DNA from: Acetobacteraceae bacterium
GTDB lineage: Bacteria; Pseudomonadota; Alphaproteobacteria; Acetobacterales; Acetobacteraceae
DNA: 64,000 bases
Direction: 5' to 3'
NCBI GenBank assembly: GCA_024280945.1
Contig: JAMXLO010000129.1
Location: 1-64,000 of the forward strand
The translations under genes and the position numbers were made by a program. Below the pieces are notes generated by a model. It worked only from the letters and a program-made list of their open reading frames with translations. It was not told the DNA's origin and made no database searches. Within the stretch, counting starts at the first letter, position 1; each line of letters opens with the position of its first letter. Positions 50,958 to 59,698 of the stretch are shown here, piece by piece.

Positions 50958-51871
50958 AGATCCTCGACGCCGCGCAGACCGCGGCCGCGCTGCCGTTCGA
51001 CCGGCTGATTGCAGCATTGCGCGAGGCCTTCGTCTCGGGTGCCGAAGTGCCGCTTCGCCATCGCCACGACATCGCGCAGCCCGACAACGTGACCGCATCG
51101 CTGCTGCTGATGCCCGCCTGGCGTGCCGCTGGCCTCATGGGTGTGAAGGTCGTGTCGGTGTTTCCCGGCAACGGCGCACGGGGCCTGCCCGCTGTGTCCG
51201 CCAGCTATCTGCTGTGCGACGGAGCAACCGGCCAGCATTTGGCGCTGATCGACGGCAGCGAGATCACCCGTCGCCGCACCGCGGCGGCATCTGCGCTGGC
51301 CGGATCGTTCCTGGCGCGCGAAGACGCATCGTCGCTGCTGATCGTCGGCTCGGGCCATGTCGCCGGGCTGATGGCTGAGGCGTATCGCGTGGTGCGACCG
51401 ATCGAGCGCGTGCAGGTGTGGAATATTCGCAGTGCCGGGGCCGAACGCCTTGCCGCACGGTTGGGGGCGGAAGTGGTCAACGACCTTGCCGCTGCGGTCG
51501 CCGATGCCGATATCGTTTCATGTGCAACTTTGGCCCGCGAGCCGCTGGTGCGTGGCGAATGGCTGCGACCAGGCACGCATCTCGATCTGATCGGCGGCTT
51601 CACCCCGGCGATGCGCGAAGCAGACGATGCGGCGGTGCAGCGCTCGCGCGTGTTCATCGACACCGATGCCGCGCTGGCCGAGGCCGGCGATCTGATCGAT
51701 CCGATCGCGCACGGCGTGTTGCGCCGCGAGGACATCGCCGGCAGCCTGTTTACCTTGTGCCGTGGCGAAACACCTGGTCGACGCGATGCGTCGGAAATCA
51801 CGCTGTTCAAGTCGGTGGGTAGCGCGCTCGAGGATCTTGCCGCGGCCGGTCTGGCATACGCATCGAAGTAG
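50954..51871 (+). CDS. Ornithine cyclodeaminase/mu-crystallin family protein
   Basis: A 305-residue NAD(P)-dependent enzyme. The substrate-binding segment GVKVVSVFPGNGARGLPAVS and GATGQHLALIDGSEITRRRTAA are family marks; the Rossmann motif is LLIVGSGHVAGLMAEA and DLIGGFTPAMREADD follows. Members deaminate ornithine to proline or reduce cyclic imines such as pyrroline-2-carboxylate; the two cannot be told apart here. It is coupled to thrC by ATGA. Confidence 0.9.
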   Translation: MKILDAAQTAAALPFDRLIAALREAFVSGAEVPLRHRHDIAQPDNVTASLLLMPAWRAAGLMGVKVVSVFPGNGARGLPAVSASYLLCDGATGQHLALIDGSEITRRRTAAASALAGSFLAREDASSLLIVGSGHVAGLMAEAYRVVRPIERVQVWNIRSAGAERLAARLGAEVVNDLAAAVADADIVSCATLAREPLVRGEWLRPGTHLDLIGGFTPAMREADDAAVQRSRVFIDTDAALAEAGDLIDPIAHGVLRREDIAGSLFTLCRGETPGRRDASEITLFKSVGSALEDLAAAGLAYASK

Positions 51872-51879
51872 ACGCGCCC

Positions 51880-51958
51880 GTCATGGCCGACCCGGCCACT
51901 CGTCATGGCCGGGCCATGTTTCCGGGCGTGTCCCGGGGATTGACCCGGCCATCCGCAG
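51880..51958. repeat. Intergenic palindromic repeat pair
   Basis: Two nested repeat units, GTCATGGCCG at 51881 and 51903, pair with GACCCGGCCATCCGC at 51944-51958, with GGGCGTGTCCCGGGG between. This is the longest run of the genome's CCGGGC palindrome family in the window. It separates the cyclodeaminase gene from the SDR gene. Confidence 0.65.
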
Positions 51959-52018
51959 CGGCAGTGTGCCTCATTGATGACCGGCACACTGAACCGACGA
52001 TGATCACCGGGAGGACGT

Positions 52019-52828
52019 ATGGGCAAGCTCGATGGCAAGGTAGCGATCGTCACCGGCGCAGCGCGGGGTCTCGGCCGCGCGTATGCTCGACGGCTCGCCG
52101 GTCTGGGCGCCAAGGTCGCCGTCACCGATCTGAACCTGCGTTCGTTCGAGGAGTTCGAAGCCGAGGCGCAGGCGATGACAGCGGAAAGCACCGTCGCAGA
52201 GATTCAGGCAGCCGGTGGCGGTGCGATCGGCATCGAGGTCGACGTGTGCGACGAGAAGGCCGTGGCCGCCATGGTCCAGCGCGTGTCCGACGAATGGGGC
52301 CGCGTCGACGTCCTGGTCTGTAACGCCGGCGGTGGACGCGGGCGCCCGGTTGATACCAAGGCAAGCACCCTCGATCCGGCACTGCTGCAGCTTGTCACCG
52401 GCATGAACCTGTATGGCACGGTCTACTGCTGCAATGCCGTCGCGCCGATCATGAAGCGGCAGCGGTCAGGCAAGATCATCACCGTCAGTTCCGTGGCCGG
52501 ACTGTCGGCCTCGACCGATGGCGGCTATGCGCATTATGGCGCCGCCAAGGCGGCGATCGCGCACTACACCAGGTATCTGGCGCAGGATCTCGGGCCCTTC
52601 GGCATCACGGCGAACTGCATCGCGCCAGGCACCATCACCACCGGGCGCATCGTCGCCACCGTCATGCCTGGCAGTGCGGACGCCAATCGCGACCGAACCG
52701 AGCGCATTGCCCTGCGCCGCCTCGGTACCGTCGAGGATTGCGCCAAGGTCGTGGAGTTTCTCGCGACCGATCTGTCGGACTACGTCTCTGGCGTGGTGAT
52801 CCCGATCGACGGAGGCCTGCTGCGCTGA
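52019..52828 (+). CDS. SDR family NAD(P)-dependent oxidoreductase
   Basis: A 269-residue short-chain dehydrogenase. The cofactor motif TGAARGLG is at residues 12-19, CNAGGG near 101-106, and the catalytic Tyr173 and Lys177 are in YAHYGAAKAAI with Ser157/158 before them. The Asp after beta-2 (AVTDLNL) suggests NAD preference. GGGAGG precedes the ATG. The substrate is unknown. It is followed by a palindrome and a CoA-transferase gene on the same strand. Confidence 0.9.
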   Translation: MGKLDGKVAIVTGAARGLGRAYARRLAGLGAKVAVTDLNLRSFEEFEAEAQAMTAESTVAEIQAAGGGAIGIEVDVCDEKAVAAMVQRVSDEWGRVDVLVCNAGGGRGRPVDTKASTLDPALLQLVTGMNLYGTVYCCNAVAPIMKRQRSGKIITVSSVAGLSASTDGGYAHYGAAKAAIAHYTRYLAQDLGPFGITANCIAPGTITTGRIVATVMPGSADANRDRTERIALRRLGTVEDCAKVVEFLATDLSDYVSGVVIPIDGGLLR

Positions 52829-52831
52829 CCC

Positions 52832-52905
52832 GTGTCATTGCGCGGAGCGGAGCGGTGGCCGGGCTTGACCCGGCCAAGCAATCTCGGATCGAGTTGCCTC
52901 CCTTC
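52832..52905. repeat. Intergenic palindromic repeat
   Basis: GTGGCCGGGCTTGACCCGGCC (around 52856-52876) forms an 8-bp stem with short loop, preceded by GTCATTGCGCGGAG and followed by AAGCAATC, the other common outer arms of these repeats (compare 884-991). Confidence 0.6.
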
Positions 52906-52925
52906 GCCCGCAATAGGAGTGGTCC

Positions 52926-54074
52926 ATGAGCCTCAGTCTCGACGGCGTGCGTGTATTGGAACTGGCCCGCTATCAGGCCGGACCGCGCGGCGGCATGATC
53001 CTGTCCGATCTCGGTGCCGAGGTCATCAAGATCGAGCGGATCGGCGGTGAGGAGACCCGCAGGCACGCGCCGATGGTCCGCGGGCAGAGCATCTACTTCA
53101 CGGTGTACAACCGCGGCAAGAAGAGCATCTGCCTCGACCTGCGCAGTGAACGCGGCAAGGAGATCTTTGCCGCGATGGTGAAGACCGCCGACATCGTGCT
53201 GGAGAATTTTCGTCCAGGCACCATGAAGGCGATGGGCTTCGATTACGACAGGCTGCGCGCGCTCAACCCCGCCATCATCCTGGTGTCGGTGTCCGGCTTC
53301 GGCCAGTACGGCCCGTATACCGATCGCCCCGCGTTCGATCCGCTCGGGCAGGCCATGAGCGGACTGATGTCGTTGACCGGCCAGCCGGTCGGCCGACCGC
53401 TGGGGACGGCGTCATCCGTCGTTGATCGCTACACGGCGCTGCACGCGACAATCGGCGCACTGGCCGCGCTGCGGCATCGCGATCGCACCGGCGAGGGACA
53501 GCTTGTCGATGTCTGCCTGCTCGATTCCGCCCTCACCATGGTGGAGATACCCACCTCCTACTATCTCGCGACCGGCGAGGAAGGCGGCGAAGGCGGCAGG
53601 CCGCCGTATCGCGCGAAGGACGGCTACGTGGTGATCTCCGCCGCGGGACGCGAAATGGCAGCGCGGCTGGCGCAACTGGTTTCAGGTGGAACTGCCGGCG
53701 GCGGCGAACCGATTACCGCCGGACAAGGCGCCGCCGATGCACGTCGCGCACTGGAAGCCTGGTGTGCCGATCGGCCGGTGGAGGCGATCTGCTCCGCGCT
53801 GATGGAGATCGGCGTCCCGGTGGCGCCGGTGCGTAACATCCCGGAAGTGGCGAAGGATCCACACCTGTGGGAACGCGAGATGCTGGTGAAGATGGAGGAC
53901 GCCGTTGCCGGCGAACTCTATGTTCCTGGCGTCACCATCAAGATGTCGAAGACACCGGGCCATGTGGGGCCGGTGCCGACACCAGGGCAGCACACTGACG
54001 AAGTGCTTGGCCGGCTGTTGGGATATGACCGAGACACACTCGGCGAATTGCGTGAATCCGGCGTCATCGCCTAG
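52926..54074 (+). CDS. CaiB/BaiF CoA-transferase family protein
   Basis: A 382-residue class III CoA-transferase. The opening LDGVRVLELARYQAGPRGGM leads to LGAEVIKIERIGGEETR; the catalytic Asp is in LVDVCLLDSALTMVE. Other signatures are NRGKKSICLDLRSERGKE, VLENFRPGTMKAMG and VSVSGFGQYGPY. It moves CoA between carboxylic acids such as formate, oxalate, succinate or carnitine. AGGAG precedes the ATG. A hairpin about 80 bp after the stop probably ends the transcript. Confidence 0.92.
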   Translation: MSLSLDGVRVLELARYQAGPRGGMILSDLGAEVIKIERIGGEETRRHAPMVRGQSIYFTVYNRGKKSICLDLRSERGKEIFAAMVKTADIVLENFRPGTMKAMGFDYDRLRALNPAIILVSVSGFGQYGPYTDRPAFDPLGQAMSGLMSLTGQPVGRPLGTASSVVDRYTALHATIGALAALRHRDRTGEGQLVDVCLLDSALTMVEIPTSYYLATGEEGGEGGRPPYRAKDGYVVISAAGREMAARLAQLVSGGTAGGGEPITAGQGAADARRALEAWCADRPVEAICSALMEIGVPVAPVRNIPEVAKDPHLWEREMLVKMEDAVAGELYVPGVTIKMSKTPGHVGPVPTPGQHTDEVLGRLLGYDRDTLGELRESGVIA

Positions 54075-54153
54075 CATCCGATCGCAGAGGAGCGTGAGTC
54101 GCGTGCGACACACGATCCGCCGCGTGAATCGGATACTCAAACCAAAGAGCGAC

Positions 54154-54180
54154 GTGCCGACTTTCACTGAAAGTCGGCAC
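54154..54180 (+). terminator. Hairpin after the CoA-transferase gene
   Basis: Perfect 12-bp arms GTGCCGACTTTC and GAAAGTCGGCAC enclose a three-base loop, 80 bp after the stop. There is no T-run, so this is a candidate terminator or 3' end barrier before the mreC operon. Confidence 0.6.
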
Positions 54181-54323
54181 TAGTCGCGCAGTCCATAAGT
54201 GCATGCGCTGACCGGACAGGTGACTTAGTACTGCTTAACAGTTTCTAAACCCGCGCATCTTGATGCTTCCGCTGGCGGGGGGCATTGGCGTATGGAAGCC
54301 CCTCGCATCGCAAGTACGCGGGC

Positions 54324-55187
54324 ATGGTGCGTCTCTCCATCCAGACGCGACAGGCACTGGCGAAATTGACCCTGCCGGTGCTGATCGCTGCCTCATTCGG
54401 GCTGATGCTGCTCGGCAAGGCGGATGCAGTGCTCGCGGAACGTGCGCGGATGGCCCTGGGTGACGCTCTGGCTCCGATCTATGCGGTGCTGACCCGACCA
54501 CTGGGTGTCGTGCGCGACCGTCTGCTGCATGTCACCGATGTCTGGGACGCGCACGCCGCGAATCGCAAATTGCGCGAAGAGAACGAGCAGCTGCGGCGGT
54601 GGCAGTCGATCGCGCTGGCACTGGATGCCGAGAACCAGCGATTGAAGGCCAACCTGCACTGGATCCCGGACAACTCCCCATCTTTCGTCACAGCCCGCGT
54701 GGTGGCCGATGCCGGCGGCGTCTATGCACGCGCCGTTCTGCTGTCGGTCGGACCGAACCATGGCGTCCGCAAGGGCGAGATTGCATTGGATGAGCGCGGT
54801 CTTGTCGGACGGGTCACCGAGGTCGGCGCTCGCACCGCGCGCGTATTGCTGTTGACCGATCTGAACAGCCGCATACCGGTGATCCTGCAGAACTCGCGCG
54901 CGCATGCGATCCTGACCGGCAACAACGGACCACGACCCCGCCTGATCTACTGGGCCGAAGGCAGTCCCCCCCAGGAAGGCGAGCGTGTGGTAACCAGCAG
55001 CGAGGCTGGCGCATTCCCTGCCGACCTTCCTGTCGGGACGGTGCACTACACCGTTTCGAACGTGCCCGAGGTGGTTCCCGCGGCAATGCTGGATCGCCTC
55101 GAAATGGTGCGCATCTTCGACTACGACCTGACCGGACTGGCCGCACCGGATGCGGTGGGCCGCCAGCCAGAACGGCGTGGCCGCTGA
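54324..55187 (+). CDS. mreC: Rod shape-determining protein MreC
   Basis: A 287-residue protein with one N-terminal membrane helix (about residues 12-30), a coiled-coil (NRKLREENEQLRRWQSIAL, about 82-115) and two periplasmic beta domains with NHGVRKGEIALDERGLVGRV and LLTDLNSRIPV. It links MreB filaments to the wall synthases. ATG 54324 gives a natural start; TTG 54285 is an alternative. Its stop overlaps the mreD start by one base. mreB is not upstream. Confidence 0.93.
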   Translation: MVRLSIQTRQALAKLTLPVLIAASFGLMLLGKADAVLAERARMALGDALAPIYAVLTRPLGVVRDRLLHVTDVWDAHAANRKLREENEQLRRWQSIALALDAENQRLKANLHWIPDNSPSFVTARVVADAGGVYARAVLLSVGPNHGVRKGEIALDERGLVGRVTEVGARTARVLLLTDLNSRIPVILQNSRAHAILTGNNGPRPRLIYWAEGSPPQEGERVVTSSEAGAFPADLPVGTVHYTVSNVPEVVPAAMLDRLEMVRIFDYDLTGLAAPDAVGRQPERRGR

Positions 55188-55741
55188 TGGCACGTCCCGA
55201 CCAAACTCCTGGAATGCGCCCTCGGCAGACCCTGGGGCGAAAACTCGATGTCGCAACACGGCACGCGTTTCCAGCCGTCTCGACAATCGTATTGATGTTG
55301 TTGGCCGAGATACCGTTCGGCTTCGCCAGCCAGGCAACGCTGCTGCCGGCGATTACCCTGGCCTGCGTATACTTTTGGTCACTGGTGCGGCCGGCCGCGA
55401 TGCCGCCACCCGTCGTCTTTCTCATCGGCTTGCTGCTGGACCTGCTGGGCTACCTGCCTCTCGGCGTTGGCGTGCTGCCACTGCTCATCGCGCACGGTCT
55501 GGTCGTCCGATGGCGGCAAGTGCTGACGCGGCAGAGCTTCCCCGCCGTCTGGCTGGTATTCGCTGGGTTCAGCGCCGGCGCAGCGATGCTGTCCTGGGCG
55601 CTGACCTCGCTGCTGTCGTTTCGTCTGCTGTCACTGGGGCCGGCGCTGTTCCAGGCGATCCTGACCGTCGCACTCTATCCCGCGCTCGCTGTGCTGTGCA
55701 TCCGCGCGCACCGCACGGTCGCCGACCCGGACCAGGCATGA
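55187..55741 (+). CDS. mreD: Rod shape-determining protein MreD
   Basis: A 184-residue membrane protein with five to six hydrophobic segments and the MreD pattern PPVVFLIGLLLDLLGYLPLG in the middle. It belongs to the elongasome with MreC, PBP2 and RodA. Assignment rests on this motif and strict position between mreC and mrdA, with 1- and 4-bp overlaps. Confidence 0.9.
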   Translation: MARPDQTPGMRPRQTLGRKLDVATRHAFPAVSTIVLMLLAEIPFGFASQATLLPAITLACVYFWSLVRPAAMPPPVVFLIGLLLDLLGYLPLGVGVLPLLIAHGLVVRWRQVLTRQSFPAVWLVFAGFSAGAAMLSWALTSLLSFRLLSLGPALFQAILTVALYPALAVLCIRAHRTVADPDQA

Positions 55742-57603
55742 AAACCGAGACGCCCCGGACGGGTGTGTTCACACGCCGCGCGCTGCTGATGATGGGCGGC
55801 CAGGTCGTGTTGCTCGGGACCCTGGCGGCGCGGCTGTATCAGGTGCAGGTGGTCGACGGCGCGCGCTATGCGACGCTGGCGGAGGAGAACCGGATCAGCG
55901 CCAGGCTGATTGCGCCGCCGCGCGGACGGATCCTCGACCGGTTCGGGACAGTGATCGCCGGCAACAAGCTGAACTGGCGCGCGCTGCTGATCGCCGAGCA
56001 GACATCCGACATGACAGCGACTCTCGGCAACTTTTCCCGCATCGTGTCGCTGGCCGACTATGAGCGCGCGCGGATCGAGCGCGAGGTACGGCGGCATCGC
56101 CGCTTCATCCCGATCATGGTGCGCGAGTTCCTGACCTGGGACGAGATGGCGGCGATCGAGGTCAACGCCCCTGACCTCCCTGGCATCCTGGTCGATGTCG
56201 GGACATCGCGGATGTATCCATACGGTGAGCAACTCGCCCACATCGCGGGCTACGTCGCGCCGCCCAGCGAGGATGACGTTGCTGAAGATCCTGGCCTGGC
56301 GCTGCCCGGGCTCCGGGTGGGACGCGCCGGACTGGAGAAGCAGCACGAGCCTGAGCTGCGCGGCACCGCAGGCGCGGTGCAGCTGGAGGTGAACGCGCTG
56401 GGCCGCGTGATCCGCGAGCTGGACCGCCAGGAGGGAGTGCCAGGCGAAGATGTCCGACTGACGATTGACGTCTCGCTGCAACAGGCGGTGCTGGACAGAC
56501 TGGGGGACGAGAGTGCCAGCGCCGTCGTCCTCGATTGTCGCAATGGCGAGGTGCTGGCGATGGGCACCAACCCGTCTTTCGATCCGTCGCTGTTCAACGC
56601 CGGTGTGTCGCAGGCGCAATGGGCGGCGTGGGCGCAGAACAAGCACACGCCGCTGCTGAACCGCGCGACGGCAGGCGTCTACGCGCCCGGTTCCACTTTC
56701 AAGATGGCCGTGGCGTCGGCGGCATTGGAATCGGGCGTGATGTCACCGGGCGATCGGGTGACCTGTCCGGGCTTTTTCGATCTGGGCAACGCGCGCTTCC
56801 ATTGCTGGCGCAAAGGCGGCCACGGCACGCTCGATATGCGCGGGGCGCTGAAGAACAGTTGCGACGTGTATTTCTACGAAACCGCGCGGCGCGTCGGCAT
56901 CGACCGGATCGCGGCAATGGCCCATCGCTTCGGTCTGGGGACCGAACTGCAGATCGACCTGCCAGGGGCGCGCCCCGGCTTCATTCCAACCCGTGAGTGG
57001 CGCCTGGGTCACGGCAAAGCATGGGCACCCGGCGATACGGTCGTCGCCGGTATCGGTCAGGGCTACATCCAGGTCACGCCCCTGCAGCTTGCGACCTATG
57101 CCGCGCGCATCGCCACCGGGCGCAAGGTCGAACCACACCTGACCCGTAAGCTGGGCACCGTGTTGCAGCCCGGCTCGCTGCCGACCGACTGGCCCAATCT
57201 CGGCGTGTCCGATCGCTCGCTGCATCTCCTGCGGGATGGAATGTGGGCGGTGGTGAACGAGGCGGGCGGCACCGCACCGGTGGCACGACTGCCTGATCCG
57301 CGCTGGCAACTTGCCGGCAAGACCGGTTCATCGCAGGTGCATCGGGTGTCGCGTGAGCAGCGCGAACAGGGCAATTTCGACAGTGCCAAGCTGCCTTGGG
57401 AACTGCGGCCGCACGCGCTGTTCGTCTGCTACGCACCCTATGATGCGCCGCGCTATGCCGTATCGGTCGTCGTCGAGCATGGCAATGCCGGCGCCGCTGC
57501 CGCCGCGCCGATTGCGCGCGACATCATGAAGGACACGCTGCAGCGCGACCCAGGAGGTCGTGACGAACCCACCGCGGCACGCGTCGCGCAGCGCGACTCA
57601 TGA
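55738..57603 (+). CDS. mrdA: Penicillin-binding protein 2
   Basis: A 621-residue peptidoglycan transpeptidase of cell elongation. One N-terminal membrane helix (about residues 15-33) leads to the pedestal domain RGRILDRFGTVIAGN. Active-site motifs are S319-T-F-K322 in YAPGSTFKMA, S374-C-D376 in LKNSCDVYFYE, and K528-T-G530 in AGKTGSSQ. ATG 55738 overlaps mreD as ATGA. It works with RodA, encoded next with the same kind of overlap. Confidence 0.96.
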   Translation: MKTETPRTGVFTRRALLMMGGQVVLLGTLAARLYQVQVVDGARYATLAEENRISARLIAPPRGRILDRFGTVIAGNKLNWRALLIAEQTSDMTATLGNFSRIVSLADYERARIEREVRRHRRFIPIMVREFLTWDEMAAIEVNAPDLPGILVDVGTSRMYPYGEQLAHIAGYVAPPSEDDVAEDPGLALPGLRVGRAGLEKQHEPELRGTAGAVQLEVNALGRVIRELDRQEGVPGEDVRLTIDVSLQQAVLDRLGDESASAVVLDCRNGEVLAMGTNPSFDPSLFNAGVSQAQWAAWAQNKHTPLLNRATAGVYAPGSTFKMAVASAALESGVMSPGDRVTCPGFFDLGNARFHCWRKGGHGTLDMRGALKNSCDVYFYETARRVGIDRIAAMAHRFGLGTELQIDLPGARPGFIPTREWRLGHGKAWAPGDTVVAGIGQGYIQVTPLQLATYAARIATGRKVEPHLTRKLGTVLQPGSLPTDWPNLGVSDRSLHLLRDGMWAVVNEAGGTAPVARLPDPRWQLAGKTGSSQVHRVSREQREQGNFDSAKLPWELRPHALFVCYAPYDAPRYAVSVVVEHGNAGAAAAAPIARDIMKDTLQRDPGGRDEPTAARVAQRDS

Positions 57604-58736
57604 GGGAAGGGCGCATCTGGCGCGAGACGTCGTTCGATCTCGGTGCCAAGGTCTGGCAGGTCAGCTGGATTTACGTGCTGCTGCTGTGCGCCCTGGCCGC
57701 GGTCGGCTACGCCGCGCTGTACAGCGCCGCGGGCGGCGCACCGGAGACCTATGCGTCGCGTCACGTGCTGCGCTTCGCAACAGGGCTGGTCCTGATGATC
57801 GGCATCGCGCTGGTGGATATTCGCTTCATCGCGCGACTGTCCTGGCCAGCCTACCTGATCGCACTGGTTCTGCTGGTGGCGGTGATGCAATTCGGACACA
57901 TGGGCAAGGGCGCGCAGCGCTGGCTGGAGCTGGGTGGCCTCCAACTGCAGCCGTCCGAGCTGATGAAGATCACCCTGGTGCTGGCGTTGGCATCGTGGTT
58001 CCACCGCGCGTCGTGGGAGCGGATCGGCAATCCGCTGTTCCTGATCCCGCCGGTGATCGCTGTCCTGCTGCCGGTCGGTCTCATCGTGAAGCAGCCCAAC
58101 CTGGGGACAGCGGTAATCACCGCGATCCTCGGCGTCGCGATGTTCTTTGCCGCCGGGGTGCGGTGGTGGAAGTTCGTGCTGATCGCGTTGCCCGTCCCAT
58201 TCGCAGCACAGCTCGCCTACAGCCAGTTGCACGATTACCAGCGCGCGCGCATCGACACATTCTTCAATCCCGAGAGCGATCCGCTCGGCGCAGGCTACAA
58301 CATCATCCAGTCGAAGATCGCGCTGGGATCAGGTGGCATGTGGGGGAAGGGCTTCCTGCAAGGCACCCAGGGCCACCTCGATTTCCTGCCGGAGAAACAG
58401 ACGGATTTCATCTTCACCACGATCGGCGAGGAGTTCGGATTTGTCGGCAGCGTCGCATTGATGGCACTGCTGGGGCTGATCGTGCTGGGAGGGATGCTGA
58501 TTGCGCTGCGCTGCCGGCATCAGTACGGGCGACTGGTGGCGTTCGGCATTGCCACCAATTTCTTTCTCTACGTCGCTGTCAACATCGCCATGGTGATGGG
58601 AGCGATTCCCGTTGGGGGTGTGCCGTTGCCACTGGTCTCACATGGCGGTTCGGCGATGATCATGGTGATGGTAGGGTTCGGCCTGCTGATGTCCGTGCAC
58701 GTGCATCGCAATGTCGCATTCGGCAACGAGGGCTGA
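57600..58736 (+). CDS. rodA: Rod shape-determining protein RodA (SEDS glycosyltransferase)
   Basis: A 378-residue SEDS-family polymerase with about ten membrane helices. Signatures are GKGAQRWLELGGLQLQPSEL, KQPNLGTAVI, the catalytic-loop region FFNPESDPLGAGYNIIQSKIALGSGG and FLPEKQTDFIFTTIGEEFGF, and VGGVPLPLVSHGGSAM near the end. It makes glycan strands that PBP2 cross-links. It ends the elongation operon and is followed by a large palindrome. Confidence 0.96.
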   Translation: MREGRIWRETSFDLGAKVWQVSWIYVLLLCALAAVGYAALYSAAGGAPETYASRHVLRFATGLVLMIGIALVDIRFIARLSWPAYLIALVLLVAVMQFGHMGKGAQRWLELGGLQLQPSELMKITLVLALASWFHRASWERIGNPLFLIPPVIAVLLPVGLIVKQPNLGTAVITAILGVAMFFAAGVRWWKFVLIALPVPFAAQLAYSQLHDYQRARIDTFFNPESDPLGAGYNIIQSKIALGSGGMWGKGFLQGTQGHLDFLPEKQTDFIFTTIGEEFGFVGSVALMALLGLIVLGGMLIALRCRHQYGRLVAFGIATNFFLYVAVNIAMVMGAIPVGGVPLPLVSHGGSAMIMVMVGFGLLMSVHVHRNVAFGNEG

Positions 58737-58792
58737 ACTGTACCGCCTTGCGGTGTACCGCAACTTGTTCCGCGCCGCACGTCGCTACAACA

Positions 58793-58872
58793 GTCATCCC
58801 CGCGCAAGCGGGGATCCAGCCACTGCAAAAGCCCCGCCCGATGGGCTGGATTCCCGCTTGCGCGGGAATGAC
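58793..58872. repeat. Large imperfect palindrome with 29-bp arms
   Basis: The left arm (58793-58821, GTCATCCCCGCGC...) and right arm (58844-58872, ...GCGCGGGAATGAC) are inverted copies with two or three mismatches. Each arm is itself a small palindrome (CCCGCGCAAGCGGG / CCCGCTTGCGCGGG). It resembles a pair of REP-like units in opposite orientation after the rodA operon. Confidence 0.8.
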
Positions 58873-58922
58873 GGACCGAGCGACGCGTCTGCCCGCCTCG
58901 CCGGCGCCATGAGGCGCAAACC

Positions 58923-59447
58923 ATGCTCTACCAACTGATGGTCAGGACCCTGCCGCACAACCATCATCACCGCGCGATCATCGGCATGTATGGCGGCGGT
59001 GAGGACAACATCTTCTGGCGCCGCCTGCCCGAAGACGCGAAAGGCCGTGTGGAGGCGGCAGGCGCCGCGTCGTTACGCCAGGGCGACGTCACGGCACTTG
59101 GCCGCGACATCATTCATTCTGTGACCAATCCGTTGGACAAGGTGTCCTACGCGATCCATGTCTATGACGGCGATTTCCTCTCGGCCGAGGGAAAAAGCTG
59201 CTGGCATGCGGAGACGCTTTGCGAAATGCCCTGCGACGCCGGCGCGGTGTCGCCCGCCTTCGGCCACGCGCTTGTGGACCCTGTCATCTCCGAGCTGAAA
59301 GCCGCGTGTGCGGCCATCGATGCCCTTGGCGCTTATACCAGCCGACATAATGAATGGCGTGCCAGCCTTATTCGTCATGGCCGGCCTTGTGCCGGCCATC
59401 CGTCGTGGCACCTGCCGCTACTGATGGCCCGGACAGGCCGGCTGTGA
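58923..59447 (+). pseudogene. N-terminally deleted copy of the cysteine-dioxygenase-like gene
   Basis: From 58948 to about 59273 the bases nearly equal those of the intact gene at 60861-61186, including LPHNHHHRAIIGMYGGGEDN. Upstream the copy keeps CCAACTGATGGTCAGGA, the leader of the intact gene, then jumps straight to codon 71: 219 bp are missing between two GGA triplets. The original start and first domain are therefore lost. The frame stays open past the old C-terminus, running into repeat sequence (GAYTSRHNEWRASLIRHGRP) to 59447. ATG 58923 would give 174 residues, but a working protein is unlikely. Confidence 0.75.
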
Positions 59448-59485
59448 CGCGCGGAGCGCAACACAACCTTCTCCGTGGTCCTCTG
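59341..59485. repeat. Direct repeat X, copy 1
   Basis: GCCGACATAATGAATG, CTTATTCGTCATGGCC, GGACAGG and ACGCGC...GCAACACA...CTTCT match the segment at 60431-60550 in the same order and orientation. Copy 1 has an extra GGCCGGCCTTGTGCCGGCC palindrome inserted. The two copies flank the MAPEG gene. The remaining bases to 59698 hold nothing recognised. Confidence 0.7.
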
Positions 59486-59698
59486 CGCCCTCCGTGTTAG
59501 ATGAGAGTCTGCTGCGGCCTCCCGAGGCCTTGCCCGCAAGCCACGATGAATGGCCCGCGCCGACCGCACGGCCGCTGAGCTGAGCGACGCCGCGACGCGT
59601 AACCTTATCGCGCTGATTCCAGCAAGGCAGGCCGATTTCGAGGACAAACGCAGGAATCAAGAGTTCCGGAATCTTCGCCGCAGGATTACGCTGCTTGC

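Noticed and set aside
58793-58872. Insertion sequence terminal repeats
   Set aside because: The arms are 22 bp apart with no transposase between them; they are better explained as paired REP-like units.
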